DNA of 64,000 nucleotides from 2-12-FULL-35-15 sp036386835 (GCA_036386835.1 DASVUX010000011.1:372001-436000); one strand, 5' to 3'. Numbered from the stretch's first letter, positions 51,780-61,820 are shown. Translations and numbers: made by a program. Notes: a model not told the origin generated them from the sequence alone.

Positions 51780-53354
51780 ATGAAAAAGATGAAATTGTTA
51801 TTTATGGCTTCAGTTTGTGCTACTTCTTCGATGTTCGCACAAACATTAAATGATGCCATTAAGTTAACGAACAGTGAACAATTCGAAAAGGCGGATGCTG
51901 CATTTAAAACATTAACGCAGGGCCAGCCGAACAACGGAGAGTTCCTTTTTTATTACGGTGAGAATTTTTTTAAGAATGACCAGCCTGGTAAAGCCAACGA
52001 ACAATATCAGAAAGCAGTTGATGTTAATGCTACAAATCCCTTTGGTTATATTGGGTTAGGGAAGGTCCAGTGGTATAACGGGAAACAGGCTGAAGCCAAA
52101 GCGAATTTCTATAAGGCAACTACTCTTGCTGCAGGAAAGAATGTAAACGTGTTGTTAAGGATCTCGGAAGCATATACCAATGCGGAAACCAAAAACCTGC
52201 CGGAAGCAATAACGTTGCTCACACAAGCAGCGAAGCTTGATCCGAAGAACCCGGAAGTGTATATCCTGACAGGGAATGTTTACCTTGAACAGAATGAAGG
52301 GACAAAGGCGATTGAGAATTATGAAAAAGCAGGTGCACTTGACCCTAAATCTCCACTCGCTCTTTTAAGACAAGGCCAGGTATGGAACCGTGCCAAGAAT
52401 TACACTCTTGCTATTGATACATATAAAAAAGCGTTAAAGATCGATTCTACTTTTGCCCCGGCATACCGTGAGATGGCGGAGATCTATTTACGTGCAGGAC
52501 AGTTTACAAACGCTGCATATAATGCAAAAAGGTACCTGGACCTGAACAAGGACTGCAGTGCACAGGGCCGTTATGCAGGGATCCTGTTTGAAGCGAAACA
52601 GTATAAGGAATCAGTGACAGCAGCGCAGGAAGCCCAGGCATGCGACACAAATAACATTTACATCAACAGGTACCTTGCTTTCGCACAGTATGAAGCCGGT
52701 GATTACCCGAACGGATTAATGAACAGTGATGTATTCTTCAGGAAATTAAACCCGAATGTGAAGGTGCTTCCTAAGGATTATGAATACAGGGCCAAATTAT
52801 TATCAAAGAACGGAAAGGATTCTTTGGCGATCATTGATTATAAAAAAGCTTTAGAGCTGCAGCCGGAGAAAGTTGAACTCAATGCGGATATCGCAAACTC
52901 ATATATAAAAATGAAAAAGTACCCTGAAGCAATTGCAGCCTATAAGCTGAAGATCGCTACGGGTAAAACAAATGCGAATGATCAGTTTGGATTGGGAAGG
53001 GCTTATTATTTTGCCAAGGATTATGTAAATGCTGATTCCGCTTTCATGAAGATAATTGAATCCCAGCCTGAGCTTGGTACAGGTTATTTCTGGAGAGCAC
53101 GTGTAAATTCACAGCTTGATCCCAAGAGTGAAACAGGTGCCGCAAAGCCATTCTACGAGCAATTTATCAGTAAAGTCAAGCCGGAAGAAATGGAGAAGAA
53201 TAAAAAGGACCTGATCGAAGCCTATAATTACCTCGCAGCATTTTATGCAGCCAAAAAGGATTGTCCGAACGTAAAGGTGTATATGCAAAAGGTATTGGAC
53301 ATAGATCCTTCAAATGCTCAGGCTAAAAAAGTAATAGCTGGTTTGAAGTGCTAG
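51780..53354 (+). CDS. Exported TPR protein
   Basis: A 524-residue protein with a signal peptide (LLFMASVCATSSMFAQ) and at least ten tetratricopeptide repeats, for example PFGYIGLGKVQWYNGKQAEA and PEVYILTGNVYLEQNEGTKA. It probably is a periplasmic scaffold. It starts 14 bp after the PstS-like gene and closes the TonB operon before a strong terminator. Confidence 0.85.
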   Translation: MKKMKLLFMASVCATSSMFAQTLNDAIKLTNSEQFEKADAAFKTLTQGQPNNGEFLFYYGENFFKNDQPGKANEQYQKAVDVNATNPFGYIGLGKVQWYNGKQAEAKANFYKATTLAAGKNVNVLLRISEAYTNAETKNLPEAITLLTQAAKLDPKNPEVYILTGNVYLEQNEGTKAIENYEKAGALDPKSPLALLRQGQVWNRAKNYTLAIDTYKKALKIDSTFAPAYREMAEIYLRAGQFTNAAYNAKRYLDLNKDCSAQGRYAGILFEAKQYKESVTAAQEAQACDTNNIYINRYLAFAQYEAGDYPNGLMNSDVFFRKLNPNVKVLPKDYEYRAKLLSKNGKDSLAIIDYKKALELQPEKVELNADIANSYIKMKKYPEAIAAYKLKIATGKTNANDQFGLGRAYYFAKDYVNADSAFMKIIESQPELGTGYFWRARVNSQLDPKSETGAAKPFYEQFISKVKPEEMEKNKKDLIEAYNYLAAFYAAKKDCPNVKVYMQKVLDIDPSNAQAKKVIAGLKC

Positions 53355-53386
53355 CTGTATAAGATATAAGAGCTGGGTGAAAATTA

Positions 53387-53430
53387 ATAAAGAATGCCCT
53401 CCCGGATTTCCGGGAGGGCATTCTTTATTA
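53387..53430. terminator. Bidirectional terminator after the TPR gene
   Basis: AATAAAGAATGCCCTCCCGG pairs with CCGGGAGGGCATTCTTTATT around ATTTC, a 20-bp perfect stem. It is symmetric and sits in the convergent gap between the TPR gene and the KUP gene. Confidence 0.9.
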
Positions 53431-53450
53431 AGGGTGGATTAACAATTGTC

Positions 53451-53614
53451 GTCATGCCGTGCTACTACACGGAATCTCTGATAACTTTAAGGAGGCTAAA
53501 AGGTCTTTTCGTTGTAATATAAAAGATCCCTTCGCTAAGGTCGGGATGACATTCATTTCTCCGTTGATCACCCAGCCTTTCATAGAGAAGATCCCTCCGC
53601 GATGGTCGGGATGA
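53451..53614. repeat. Dispersed inverted repeat, copy 4 plus half copy
   Basis: GTCATGCCGTGCTACTACAC at 53451 and CTAAGGTCGGGATGAC ending at 53550 form one copy. A second right-half GATCCCTCCGCGATGGTCGG followed by GATGAC ends at 53614. Located between convergent genes. Confidence 0.65.
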
Positions 53615-53638
53615 CATTCTGCGAAACGACAAACATTC

Positions 53639-55588
53639 CTACTCTGTCCTCTTCAGGTGCAGTTCTTTTGGAGGTGCAATGATCAGTGGTACAGCTTCCA
53701 CCGTAACGGAGCTGGTATCAAGCCCGAATGCTTTTTCCTCCGATAAACTGAAATGTTTCAGGAATGAATAAATGTCAAGGATCACTTTTTCACGGATAGG
53801 TAGCTCATTTTCATATGAAAGGAATTTCTCTATCACAATAAAGCGGAAATCACCAATGATATTATTCTTGTTTAGTGATTTATAACGGGAGGTAATATCC
53901 ACCTCTTTATTACGTACCATATCTTCGACAACTTTACGGAACATCAGGTTCACCCTTGGCGCTACACGGAAGCCCAACCTGAAATCGATGCGGATCACAT
54001 CATCGTGAATGAACTCGGAAACCTTGTATTCCATCCTGTAAGGCTCATCAACAACATCAACGTGCACGAACCAATAAATATCGGCACGCTTGGGCTGTTT
54101 CTGCATAATTGAGTAAATGATCTTCGATTCGATCTCTTCACGGTTATCAGCGCTCGTCAGATACACAAGATGAGTTGCATATTTCGGGACACTAAGGTCA
54201 CGGCTGAGGTCTTCCAGTACCGGCAGGTGATCCGCAAGTTTTACAAATTCCACGTAACGGTTCCGGATCTTCCGTGCATAGAACCATGCAAGCATGATCG
54301 AAGTAAGCATCACAGCGATCATTAAGCTGATCCATCCGCCATGAAGGAACTTATCCATCTGCGCCACAAGAAACGCACCTTCTATAAACAGGTAAATGAC
54401 AATAAAACCCCAGATAACAGGTTTCCAATAGCGTTTGATCTTCATGAAATAAGTGAGCAGCCTGGAAGACATCAGCATTCCCAGGATGATCGTAAGGCCG
54501 TAAGCCGCTTCCATTTTTGTTGATTCCTGGAAATAGAGGACCACGATAATGCAACCAAGGCAAAGCAGCCAGTTGATGGAAGGAATGTAAAGCTGTCCTT
54601 TCATGTCACTTGGATACTTGATGCGGGCTTTTGGCCAGAAATTAAGGCGGATAGCCTCATTGATAAGTGTGAAGGAGCCGCTGATGAGTGCCTGGCTGGC
54701 TACAATGGTAGCGATGGTTGCCAGTGCGATCCCTGTGGTGAGGAACCATTCCGGCATGATGGTATAGAACGGGCTTTTCCCGTTAAGAAGTTCTCCCTCG
54801 TGGGCCATCAGCCATGCGCCCTGTCCGAAGTAGTTCAGCACCAGGGTTGTTTTTACGAAGATCCAGCTGATGCGGATATTCTGGCGGCCGCAATGGCCAA
54901 GATCGGAATACAATGCTTCAGCCCCTGTAGTGCAAAGGAACACTGCGCTTAAGACCCAAAATCCACCCGGATGTAATACCAGCAGGTCATAGCCATACAT
55001 CGGGTTCAAAGCAGCAAGGACTTTCCAGTTGCCTGTGATCTGGCAGACACCGAGGATTCCAAGCATCATGAACCAGATGAACATGATCGGACCGAAAAGC
55101 TTTCCGATGGATTTTGTTCCGAATTGCTGGATCCCGAAAAGCAGGATAATGATGGCGATTACAATTGGTACAGTAGGGATATGCTTTAACGAATCAACCA
55201 TTCTTAAACCTTCAATGGCAGAAGAAACTGAAATAGGAGGAGTGATGATGCCTTCTGCAAGGATGGCGCTTCCACCGATCACTGCAGGGAACATCAGCCA
55301 TTTCACCTTGGTCTTTTTAACAAGCGTATATAATGAGAATATTCCCCCTTCACCTTTATTGTCAGCTCTCAGTGTGAGAACAACATATTTGAGCGTGGTT
55401 TGCAGCGTGAGTGTCCAGAAAATACAGGAGATGCCTCCCATTACGGTTGCAGAATCGATCGGGGCACTCCCTACGATGGCTTTTAGTACATATAAAGGAG
55501 ATGTACCGATGTCACCGAAAATAATTCCGAGAGTTACTAATAGACCTGCGGCTGAAAGCCGGTGTACATGGTGATGTTGACTGCCCAT
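53639..55588 (-). CDS. kup: KUP-family potassium transporter
   Basis: A 649-residue K+:H+ symporter with 12 membrane segments and a C-terminal cytoplasmic domain (about 450-649). The N-terminal GIIFGDIGTSPLYVLKA is the family signature, followed by LRADNKGEGGIFSLYTLVKK. TAG TTTTG-like -7 element at 55612-55619. No regulatory K+ genes adjoin. Confidence 0.93.
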   Translation of the reverse strand: MGSQHHHVHRLSAAGLLVTLGIIFGDIGTSPLYVLKAIVGSAPIDSATVMGGISCIFWTLTLQTTLKYVVLTLRADNKGEGGIFSLYTLVKKTKVKWLMFPAVIGGSAILAEGIITPPISVSSAIEGLRMVDSLKHIPTVPIVIAIIILLFGIQQFGTKSIGKLFGPIMFIWFMMLGILGVCQITGNWKVLAALNPMYGYDLLVLHPGGFWVLSAVFLCTTGAEALYSDLGHCGRQNIRISWIFVKTTLVLNYFGQGAWLMAHEGELLNGKSPFYTIMPEWFLTTGIALATIATIVASQALISGSFTLINEAIRLNFWPKARIKYPSDMKGQLYIPSINWLLCLGCIIVVLYFQESTKMEAAYGLTIILGMLMSSRLLTYFMKIKRYWKPVIWGFIVIYLFIEGAFLVAQMDKFLHGGWISLMIAVMLTSIMLAWFYARKIRNRYVEFVKLADHLPVLEDLSRDLSVPKYATHLVYLTSADNREEIESKIIYSIMQKQPKRADIYWFVHVDVVDEPYRMEYKVSEFIHDDVIRIDFRLGFRVAPRVNLMFRKVVEDMVRNKEVDITSRYKSLNKNNIIGDFRFIVIEKFLSYENELPIREKVILDIYSFLKHFSLSEEKAFGLDTSSVTVEAVPLIIAPPKELHLKRTE

Positions 55589-55719
55589 TGAGAGATTGGA
55601 TAAAAAGCGAGCAAAACTACAAATAATTAAAGCATGAGGGGATCAAAAATTCGACAAATACAAAGGTTTGTCACATTGAGCCTTTAACCGGGAGTTTCAA
55701 AAAAACAGCAGGCAAAAGA

Positions 55720-55743
55720 AACCCCGGTTATTTAACCGGGGTT
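55720..55743 (-). terminator. Terminator of the BNR-repeat T9SS gene
   Basis: AACCCCGG pairs with CCGGGGTT around TTATTTAA, 9 bases after the stop on the minus strand. The following minus-strand bases are CTTTTG, a weak T tract. Confidence 0.75.
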
Positions 55744-55751
55744 CCTGTAAA

Positions 55752-57827
55752 TTATTGGATTACTATTTTCTTTTTAGCAAGTCCCTTTTCAGTCCGAAGG
55801 TCCATGAAATAAACACCTTTGGCATTTGTTGTAAGGTCAATGCTGTTCATGTTTTGTGAAAAGCCATCATACGTATAAACCAGGTCCCCGGCCATGTTAT
55901 GAATATTGATCGTTATCTTTTCATTACCGGGAGTTTGCACACGGATCAGCCCGGTGCCCGGGTTAGGATATACCTCAACATCAGCAAGCTCGTACCCTTC
56001 AATACCCACAACAGCGAGCGGTGATCCGAATGCACCTGCATCGGTACCCGCATATGTGCGGGAGGAAGCAGTTGTTAAGCTGCGAACGTATAAGTTATCA
56101 AGTCCTCCGTTATATGGCGCCCATGCAGCACCAGCATTCCCGGAAGCGAATACTCCTCCGCCCCAGGTTCCTGCATAAACAACGCTTCCTTTCTGGTGGA
56201 TATCATTCACATACATGTTGGACAATCCTGAATTGCTTGCGGTCCAGCTTGCACCATTGTTATTGGACATATACACCCCGAAACCGTCAGTTCCGGCAAG
56301 GATGTAATTTCCGCTCAGGTGGATAGCGTTGATCTTAACCGCCGGTAATCCGCTGCTGATATCACTCCATGAGCTGCCGTTATTATCCGAGTACATGATC
56401 TTTCCGTTCCAGGTACCAACATATAATTTAGTGTTTGTGGAAGTAACAGTGCTCATCGACATTCCTGTGAATCCTGTAGGGATCTCTGTCCAGTTCGCAC
56501 CATTGTCAATAGTCTGGTACAGCCCGGCAGGCAGGGCGATCGCGCCATTTGTAAGCGCAAGCACGCGGGTGGTGTCGCAGGTGATCTCAGCTACTTCGCT
56601 TGGGATCCCTGAAGAAGCTGAAACCCATGTAGCCCCGTTATTGTCAGAGCGGAAGATATGCTCATAGCTTGCAGAAGCGAAGACAGATCCTCCTTTTACG
56701 CACAAAGCATTAATATCATAGGAAGTAAGCCCGGTATTGGTACGGTTCCATGTTGCACCATTATCTGTGGAGGTGTAAACCCCGGTTCTTGCAGATCCGG
56801 CAAACACAACAGAATTTCCGGCAGCCACGGCACGAATATCATTCCCCTGTACACCTTGCTGTGACTGGAACCATGATGCACCATTCGTTGTTGAACGGTA
56901 CACTCCGTCCATTGTAGAGGCGATCACACTGGTACCGCTTATTGCGATATCTTCCACCGAAGGATAGTTATGAGGCAGTCCAGTTGGGAACGGAGGATCA
57001 GGCATACCGTTGTTCATGGCAGTCCAGCTGGCACCGCCATTTGTAGAAACAAAGATCCCTTCGGAGTAAGTACCCGCGAATATAAATCCTGGTTTAATGC
57101 CAAAAGATTTAGCCCAGATACCTGAAGGGAAACCGTTATTCGCTAAAGCCCAGTTTGCACCGCGGTCTGAGGATTTGTACACGCCTGCACTGGTTCCTGC
57201 ATAAATCGTATTTCCGCTTGTGCGGATGGTATAGACAAACACTCCTGCAGGAAAGCCGCCTCCGACAGTGGTCCAGTTAACACCGTTGTTGCTGGTCTGG
57301 TACATTCCAACCCCATAAGATCCTGCAAAGATGGTATCACCCATTTCACCGTACACGTACATGTCGTATGAAGCAGGGATTCCGTTATTCCGCAGGGTCC
57401 AGGTCATTCCCTGGTTGGAAGAGAAGAACACCCCGTCAGGCGTACCAACATAAATTCCGTCTGATGAGGCAAATATAGAGGTGATGAACATAGTGGTGAT
57501 CCCTGTTTGACGCGGTGTCCATGAAGCTCCATTATTTGATGAAAAAAATACCCCATCGGCAGAGCCGCCGGCATAAAGGTTAGTGCCATCCGAGGCCAGC
57601 GCTACAATGGTGATGCGCTCAATTCCGTTATTGGCCGTGGTCCAGGTAGCACCGTTATCATTAGATACGAATACCCCGTTCTCCGTTCCGATGAATACTT
57701 TACCTGCTGTTGCGATAGAGCTGTATATCGGTCCGCCATACGGGCCGTTCGATTGCCACTGGGCATAAGTTAAATGTGTGACCAGGAAGAAAATTATTCC
57801 CGAAAAGATTTTGTATATATTTTTCAT
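55752..57827 (-). CDS. T9SS-sorted protein with BNR/Ycf48-like repeats
   Basis: A 691-residue exported protein: signal IFFLVTHLTYAQ, then about fourteen repeats of ~40 residues with the pattern VFxSxNxGATWTxxNxGxP...YAGTxxGVFxS, the sialidase/BNR or Ycf48-like propeller unit. The C-terminal ~80 residues (VEVYPNPGTGLIRVQ...GVYFMDLRTEKGLAKKKIVIQ) form a T9SS type A sorting domain. Likely surface-exposed; the ligand is unknown. No sialidase active-site residues can be claimed. Confidence 0.88.
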   Translation of the reverse strand: MKNIYKIFSGIIFFLVTHLTYAQWQSNGPYGGPIYSSIATAGKVFIGTENGVFVSNDNGATWTTANNGIERITIVALASDGTNLYAGGSADGVFFSSNNGASWTPRQTGITTMFITSIFASSDGIYVGTPDGVFFSSNQGMTWTLRNNGIPASYDMYVYGEMGDTIFAGSYGVGMYQTSNNGVNWTTVGGGFPAGVFVYTIRTSGNTIYAGTSAGVYKSSDRGANWALANNGFPSGIWAKSFGIKPGFIFAGTYSEGIFVSTNGGASWTAMNNGMPDPPFPTGLPHNYPSVEDIAISGTSVIASTMDGVYRSTTNGASWFQSQQGVQGNDIRAVAAGNSVVFAGSARTGVYTSTDNGATWNRTNTGLTSYDINALCVKGGSVFASASYEHIFRSDNNGATWVSASSGIPSEVAEITCDTTRVLALTNGAIALPAGLYQTIDNGANWTEIPTGFTGMSMSTVTSTNTKLYVGTWNGKIMYSDNNGSSWSDISSGLPAVKINAIHLSGNYILAGTDGFGVYMSNNNGASWTASNSGLSNMYVNDIHQKGSVVYAGTWGGGVFASGNAGAAWAPYNGGLDNLYVRSLTTASSRTYAGTDAGAFGSPLAVVGIEGYELADVEVYPNPGTGLIRVQTPGNEKITINIHNMAGDLVYTYDGFSQNMNSIDLTTNAKGVYFMDLRTEKGLAKKKIVIQ

Positions 57828-58180
57828 GACATAATATTTTAGTTACTGTCCGAACTAAAATGTTTGTGCCATTCGGCTATGAAAAACGGTTTCATACCGT
57901 TAGAGGGGGAAGGTCTTCCGGTAAGGGAGGTTTCTTTGGGTTTAAAAGGGGAAAATGGGGGTTTGAGGTTATAATAAACGAATAAACAGAACCCAATGGA
58001 AATTTACTACAGTACCATGTTTTCACGGAGTTTAACCTGCATACCGTCATCCGCGATTCCAAAATACCAGGTAAGCAGGAATTCATGGATAAAACCAGAA
58101 GTGTGTTTTTGCAGTAGCGCATGGTTTAATCTATAAAGACTAACCTTTATTATTGCCGGTTTTACTGTTATATTTACACT
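57828..58180. other. Intergenic boundary of the right accessory patch
   Basis: About 350 bases without a convincing gene. Short frames on the minus strand here lack motifs, signals or a sensible start. The region changes from core-like to AT-rich composition. I found no copy of the tRNA-Asn 3' end that would mark an attachment site. Confidence 0.4.
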
Positions 58181-59083
58181 GTGTTTCAGTATACCTTGCA
58201 AGTAATAACTCATAAAGATATTCCCAGTTGGGTTTCTATTCTTAATTACAATCGTGTTTCAAATAAATTCCCAACAGAGAAACCTAAAATTTTAAATATT
58301 GATTTCACGAATACACATGATATTAAACCTTATCACATCGTTTCATTAGCCTGTCTGATTGAAGAGTATTTTCAGGAGGGGGTGCAAATTAAATTTGCTC
58401 AAATGGAGAGGGAAAATGACGCTGTAACTTATTTACGGAAACTCGGTTTTTTTCAATATTGGACTCCTGGATTTGATAGAAAGAAATTTAATGTATGTGA
58501 TGACCGAACCTCCTTTTGCTTATGGCAATTAGATGATGAAATGTTGTATCCTTATGTTTCTAACGCTCAAGCGTACTTTCAAAGGCATTTCTTTGTTGGT
58601 AAAGACCTACTGCCATTCAACAGAGCTCTTGTGGAAGCATTTCATAATGTTATAGATCATTCTAAATCTATGGTTAGCGGATACGTATTTACGCAATTTT
58701 TTCCTAAAAGAAAACAGATAATAATTTCACTTTGTGATTTTGGACTTGGTATTTCTGGTACAGTTAATAATTATTTCTCTGAAAAAAATCAGCCAATCTT
58801 AACATCAAAAGACGCTATGCAGTGGGCATTTACAGAGAGAAATACAATTGGCTCAAAATCTAATAATGGGGGGTTAGGACTAGATATTATTTCCACTATT
58901 ACAAAAAGTTTAAGAAGTAGCTTAGTGGTAATATCCAATGATGTTGTCTTTGACCAACAAATAGATGGGACAATTACATATAAGGATATCCCAGACGCAT
59001 TCCCTGGGACTCAGGTTGTAGTTACATTGAATACGCAAAACTTAAATCATCTGGTAAGTGATGAGCATAATATATTCTATTAG
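58181..59083 (+). CDS. GHKL-type ATPase with N-terminal STAS-like region
   Basis: A 300-residue protein. The C-terminal half has the histidine-kinase-like ATPase boxes: N box EAFHNVIDHS, G1 box DFGLGI and G2 box NNGGLGLDIIS. The N-terminal ~100 residues (KPKILNIDFTNTHDIKPYHIV...) resemble a STAS-like fold. There is no phosphoacceptor domain or membrane segment, so it is not a classical kinase; anti-sigma-like or GHKL ATPases of conflict systems are possible. GTG start at 58181 or TTG at 58196. Confidence 0.72.
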   Translation: MFQYTLQVITHKDIPSWVSILNYNRVSNKFPTEKPKILNIDFTNTHDIKPYHIVSLACLIEEYFQEGVQIKFAQMERENDAVTYLRKLGFFQYWTPGFDRKKFNVCDDRTSFCLWQLDDEMLYPYVSNAQAYFQRHFFVGKDLLPFNRALVEAFHNVIDHSKSMVSGYVFTQFFPKRKQIIISLCDFGLGISGTVNNYFSEKNQPILTSKDAMQWAFTERNTIGSKSNNGGLGLDIISTITKSLRSSLVVISNDVVFDQQIDGTITYKDIPDAFPGTQVVVTLNTQNLNHLVSDEHNIFY

Positions 59084-59155
59084 GTATATTAGTACTCCCT
59101 ATGTAGTGCACTTTAGAGCTTGTAGAATTAATTTCTTGCTCCTTTTTACTTTCAG

Positions 59156-59458
59156 CTATCTAAAATCACTCATTAAAATTGAAACAGTTGAGCCTTGTGC
59201 TGTACGAATCTTATCCATGAGGTATTTTTTAACATTACTGTCATTAAGAATTCTGTTATAATTTTCAGAACACAAAACACTTCCTGAGATAGAAATCATT
59301 TTGTCAGCAGATCCACAATTTGAACAATAATAATCTATAGAATCAGATTCTAGCTTATAATTAGAATTAATTTCAATCGTATTATCACAAATTGGACACC
59401 TTAACTCTTTGAATTTTGAAAATCGGATGTAAATGTCCTTTTGATTATAACTTCCCAT
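59156..59458 (-). CDS. Small zinc-ribbon protein
   Basis: A 100-residue protein with two CxxC pairs, CPICDN near residue 20 and YYCSNCGSAD near 44, forming a probable zinc ribbon. The rest has no known domain. It is the last gene of a minus-strand group with the DUF2806-like and membrane-protein genes, and converges with the ATPase gene. Confidence 0.65.
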   Translation of the reverse strand: MGSYNQKDIYIRFSKFKELRCPICDNTIEINSNYKLESDSIDYYCSNCGSADKMISISGSVLCSENYNRILNDSNVKKYLMDKIRTAQGSTVSILMSDFR

Positions 59459-59571
59459 GTTTTCTATTTTTTTGATTTATATCTGCGAAGTAGCTTTTTA
59501 TTTCTTGTCAAGTAAACCTCTCGCGCTGGAGCATTGTCATTTACAATCAACTCGGGTTTTTACTTTTTTAC

Positions 59572-60525
59572 TTAAAATTTAGTTTTGACAGGATCAGGGT
59601 GAATCTCCACTTCATTAATAATTTTACTTTCCAAACCTGCGCCTGCAATCTCACCTAAAAAAACTTTATTAAACTGATATAGTTTTATTTTACTGCAGAA
59701 GTCTAAAAGATATTTCTCGTTATGATATGGATCTAACAAACTTAATAACTCACAGCCAGGCTTTGTGAAATACAGGGCAGGAATTACTTGTTCTGGACAT
59801 CCTGGAGGCCTCCTAACTATGACAGCCTTGATGCCGTTCTGGACAACTAATTTAGTTTCTGCTATTGATAGGGGCAGCTTTAAAGTTAAATTCGTTTCAT
59901 ATGCCACCAGACCAATTTCTGCCATATATAAAATATCATCGAAAGAAATTTCAAATAATTCTTTAAGAATTTTTCCTGAGTCTGGATAATATATAAAGTT
60001 TATATGATCGGCTTTAAGTGCGCATTTACCTATTTTGCTGAAAACCATAGCATCTTCTTTTGAAAAATTTTTCAGGATTTCTAATGTTCTTAAGGAATAA
60101 GACTTGGGTGTTTTAACTTCTCCAGCTAATATTCTGCCCCATAGAGACTGCATTTCAGAATCCGAAATATCTTCCACAATATTAAAAAACCTAGTGCTCC
60201 AGTCTTTATTAACAGGTTCTTCAGAAACTGTTTCTTCCTGTTCGATTTGTTCTTTAGCTATTTGAATAACACTGTCAATATTTGATTGTTTTTGCAATTC
60301 TTGATGAAGAACGCGACTTTGTATTATATTTAATGTGTCTACTTCTCTTAATTTAGATTCAGATAAAGCCTTGGACTTAGCCCTTTCAAGCACTTCAATT
60401 TTGTAAGCTTCGGCATCAGCTTCATTTTTAATTGCTTTGGGTTTATACAGTGTTCCAAATGCGTCCCCTACTAATGATAATAATTTTTCTATTGGCTTTC
60501 CTTTAAAAACAGATAGTCCAGACAT
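59572..60525 (-). CDS. DUF2806-like protein
   Basis: A 317-residue soluble protein. The N-terminal VFKGKPIEKLLSLVGDAFG and the central WSTRFFNIVEDISDSEMQSL followed by WGRILAGEV, with LRTLEILKNFSKEDA, are what I recall for DUF2806 proteins; about residues 40-110 form a charged coiled segment. Function unknown; the family is scattered and often in variable genome regions. It starts 36 bp after the membrane-protein gene. Confidence 0.7.
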   Translation of the reverse strand: MSGLSVFKGKPIEKLLSLVGDAFGTLYKPKAIKNEADAEAYKIEVLERAKSKALSESKLREVDTLNIIQSRVLHQELQKQSNIDSVIQIAKEQIEQEETVSEEPVNKDWSTRFFNIVEDISDSEMQSLWGRILAGEVKTPKSYSLRTLEILKNFSKEDAMVFSKIGKCALKADHINFIYYPDSGKILKELFEISFDDILYMAEIGLVAYETNLTLKLPLSIAETKLVVQNGIKAVIVRRPPGCPEQVIPALYFTKPGCELLSLLDPYHNEKYLLDFCSKIKLYQFNKVFLGEIAGAGLESKIINEVEIHPDPVKTKF

Positions 60526-60561
60526 AATGTAAGTGGTTAAGTTTTGAAATTTTAATTGCGT

Positions 60562-61308
60562 TTACCACACTCCTTTTTTTATCTTTTGTGGAGAAGGTTT
60601 AATAAGAAACAAGCCTTTCATCTGTTCTTTAGGAATAATCAATTTTTCTTTATTATCATAAGTAAGAAAAAAGTAAGAATCTCCTGCTTGCCCTAAATAT
60701 TTTAATGGTAATTGTTTGGATGACAAGGTTATCTCTTTAAAAGACTCCAATCGAACCTCTTGAAAATCCATATCATTTAATATCATCATACTTTTGCTTT
60801 TGGCATGACCAAATATTAAAGCTGGCAAAAAAAGCAATAATAAAAGCACTTTCTTAAAAACTTTAGGTGCAAAAATAGAATCATCAAAAGCTTCCAAAAT
60901 ATTTGCTCCAACAACTACCCATCCAAGGATGACGATTATAAACCATTTCATAATTACTAGTTTCCAATAAACAAGAATAATAAGAATAATACAACAAATA
61001 TCTATAACATTCTTTAGTCGCTCTTTAAATTTTGTCGATTTAATATTTTGTCTTTGAGCCATTTCTCCTCCTAAATATTGACCAAAAGTAAATCCACCAA
61101 AAGAAGAAATAACAATTATCATTATGGGGTAAATCACAGAAGTAATTATCTCGGTTAAATGAAAATATGGGAAAATATTTATATCAAAAGTCGACCAATA
61201 TCCAAATTGATAAGCGCCTGCAGTTAAAAAGGCAAAGGGTAAAATAAAAACATAGACTTCTTCCTTAATTGCTGAAATTGTATGCTCTTGTGACCTATTC
61301 TCTTCCAT
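60562..61308 (-). CDS. Polytopic membrane protein
   Basis: A 248-residue protein with about five membrane segments between residues 17 and 165 (for example YVFILPFAFLTAGAYQFGYW and FIIVILGWVVVGANIL) and a C-terminal soluble domain of ~75 residues (beta-rich: YLGQAGDSYFFLTYDNKEK). No family recognised. Lies first in the minus-strand group with DUF2806-like and zinc-ribbon genes, a possible membrane anchor of that set. Confidence 0.6.
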   Translation of the reverse strand: MEENRSQEHTISAIKEEVYVFILPFAFLTAGAYQFGYWSTFDINIFPYFHLTEIITSVIYPIMIIVISSFGGFTFGQYLGGEMAQRQNIKSTKFKERLKNVIDICCIILIILVYWKLVIMKWFIIVILGWVVVGANILEAFDDSIFAPKVFKKVLLLLLFLPALIFGHAKSKSMMILNDMDFQEVRLESFKEITLSSKQLPLKYLGQAGDSYFFLTYDNKEKLIIPKEQMKGLFLIKPSPQKIKKGVW

Positions 61309-61348
61309 AAATGCAATTTAGAAATTTATTGTAATTAGTGATAAGTAA

Positions 61349-61710
61349 TCACTGGGTTTCCCCAGTGACTCTTTCATTCATTTCATCAATCACCTCACTA
61401 CCATAGTTATCAAGGTAGATTCCCGTGATTTTGTTACCATATTCATGTCCCAACGCTCAGCTATCTGATCCTTTGGATAGCCTAAGGATTTAGCAACATT
61501 GGCCCAGGAATAACGTGCAACGTATGTAGTAAGTCTTATTGGTAAATCACAGAGCTTTCCTAACCTGCTCAAATACTTGTTACAGGTGCTTAACCTCAGA
61601 GCAATCTCAGTCTTCTCCTTATTCTTTGGCATTCCCTCCAAACCTAAAGGAATCTTAATTGTACCATATTCTGTGTGAATTGTCGCTAAAAACTTGTGTG
61701 CACTTATCTG
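61349..61710 (-). pseudogene. Truncated, frameshifted integrase remnant
   Basis: Only the C-terminal catalytic part of a tyrosine recombinase remains. YVARYSWANVAKSLGYPKDQ is followed by a one-base loss near 61440-61450; past the shift the frame reads LGHEYGNKITGIYLDNYGSE and ends VIDEMNERVTGETQ, the usual integrase end. The N-terminal arm-binding and core-binding domains are missing. It lies 111 bp from tRNA-Asn, so it probably belonged to an element inserted there. Confidence 0.8.
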
Positions 61711-61785
61711 CAAGTATAAGCAAGTATAGGGGTAAAAATGACTATTTTTAGTCATTTTTAAGGAGAAACATATAAAACGCAAAAA

Positions 61786-61811
61786 TCCCCACAATCTAAT
61801 GATTATGGGGA
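61786..61811 (-). terminator. Terminator hairpin of tRNA-Asn
   Basis: TCCCC and AATC pair with GATT and GGGGA around TAAT. On the minus strand it follows the tRNA by nine bases and is followed by TTTTTGCG. Confidence 0.75.
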
Positions 61812-61820
61812 CTTGTTTTG

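Noticed and set aside
55029..55574. A 181-codon antisense frame over the KUP gene
   Set aside because: The KUP protein has intact family motifs on the other strand; this frame has none.
57828..58180. Far attachment site for the tRNA-Asn patch
   Set aside because: I compared the tRNA-Asn 3' end with this gap by eye and saw no convincing copy.
57892..58213. Two short minus-strand frames before the ATPase gene
   Set aside because: No recognisable domain, signal or start; kept as intergenic.
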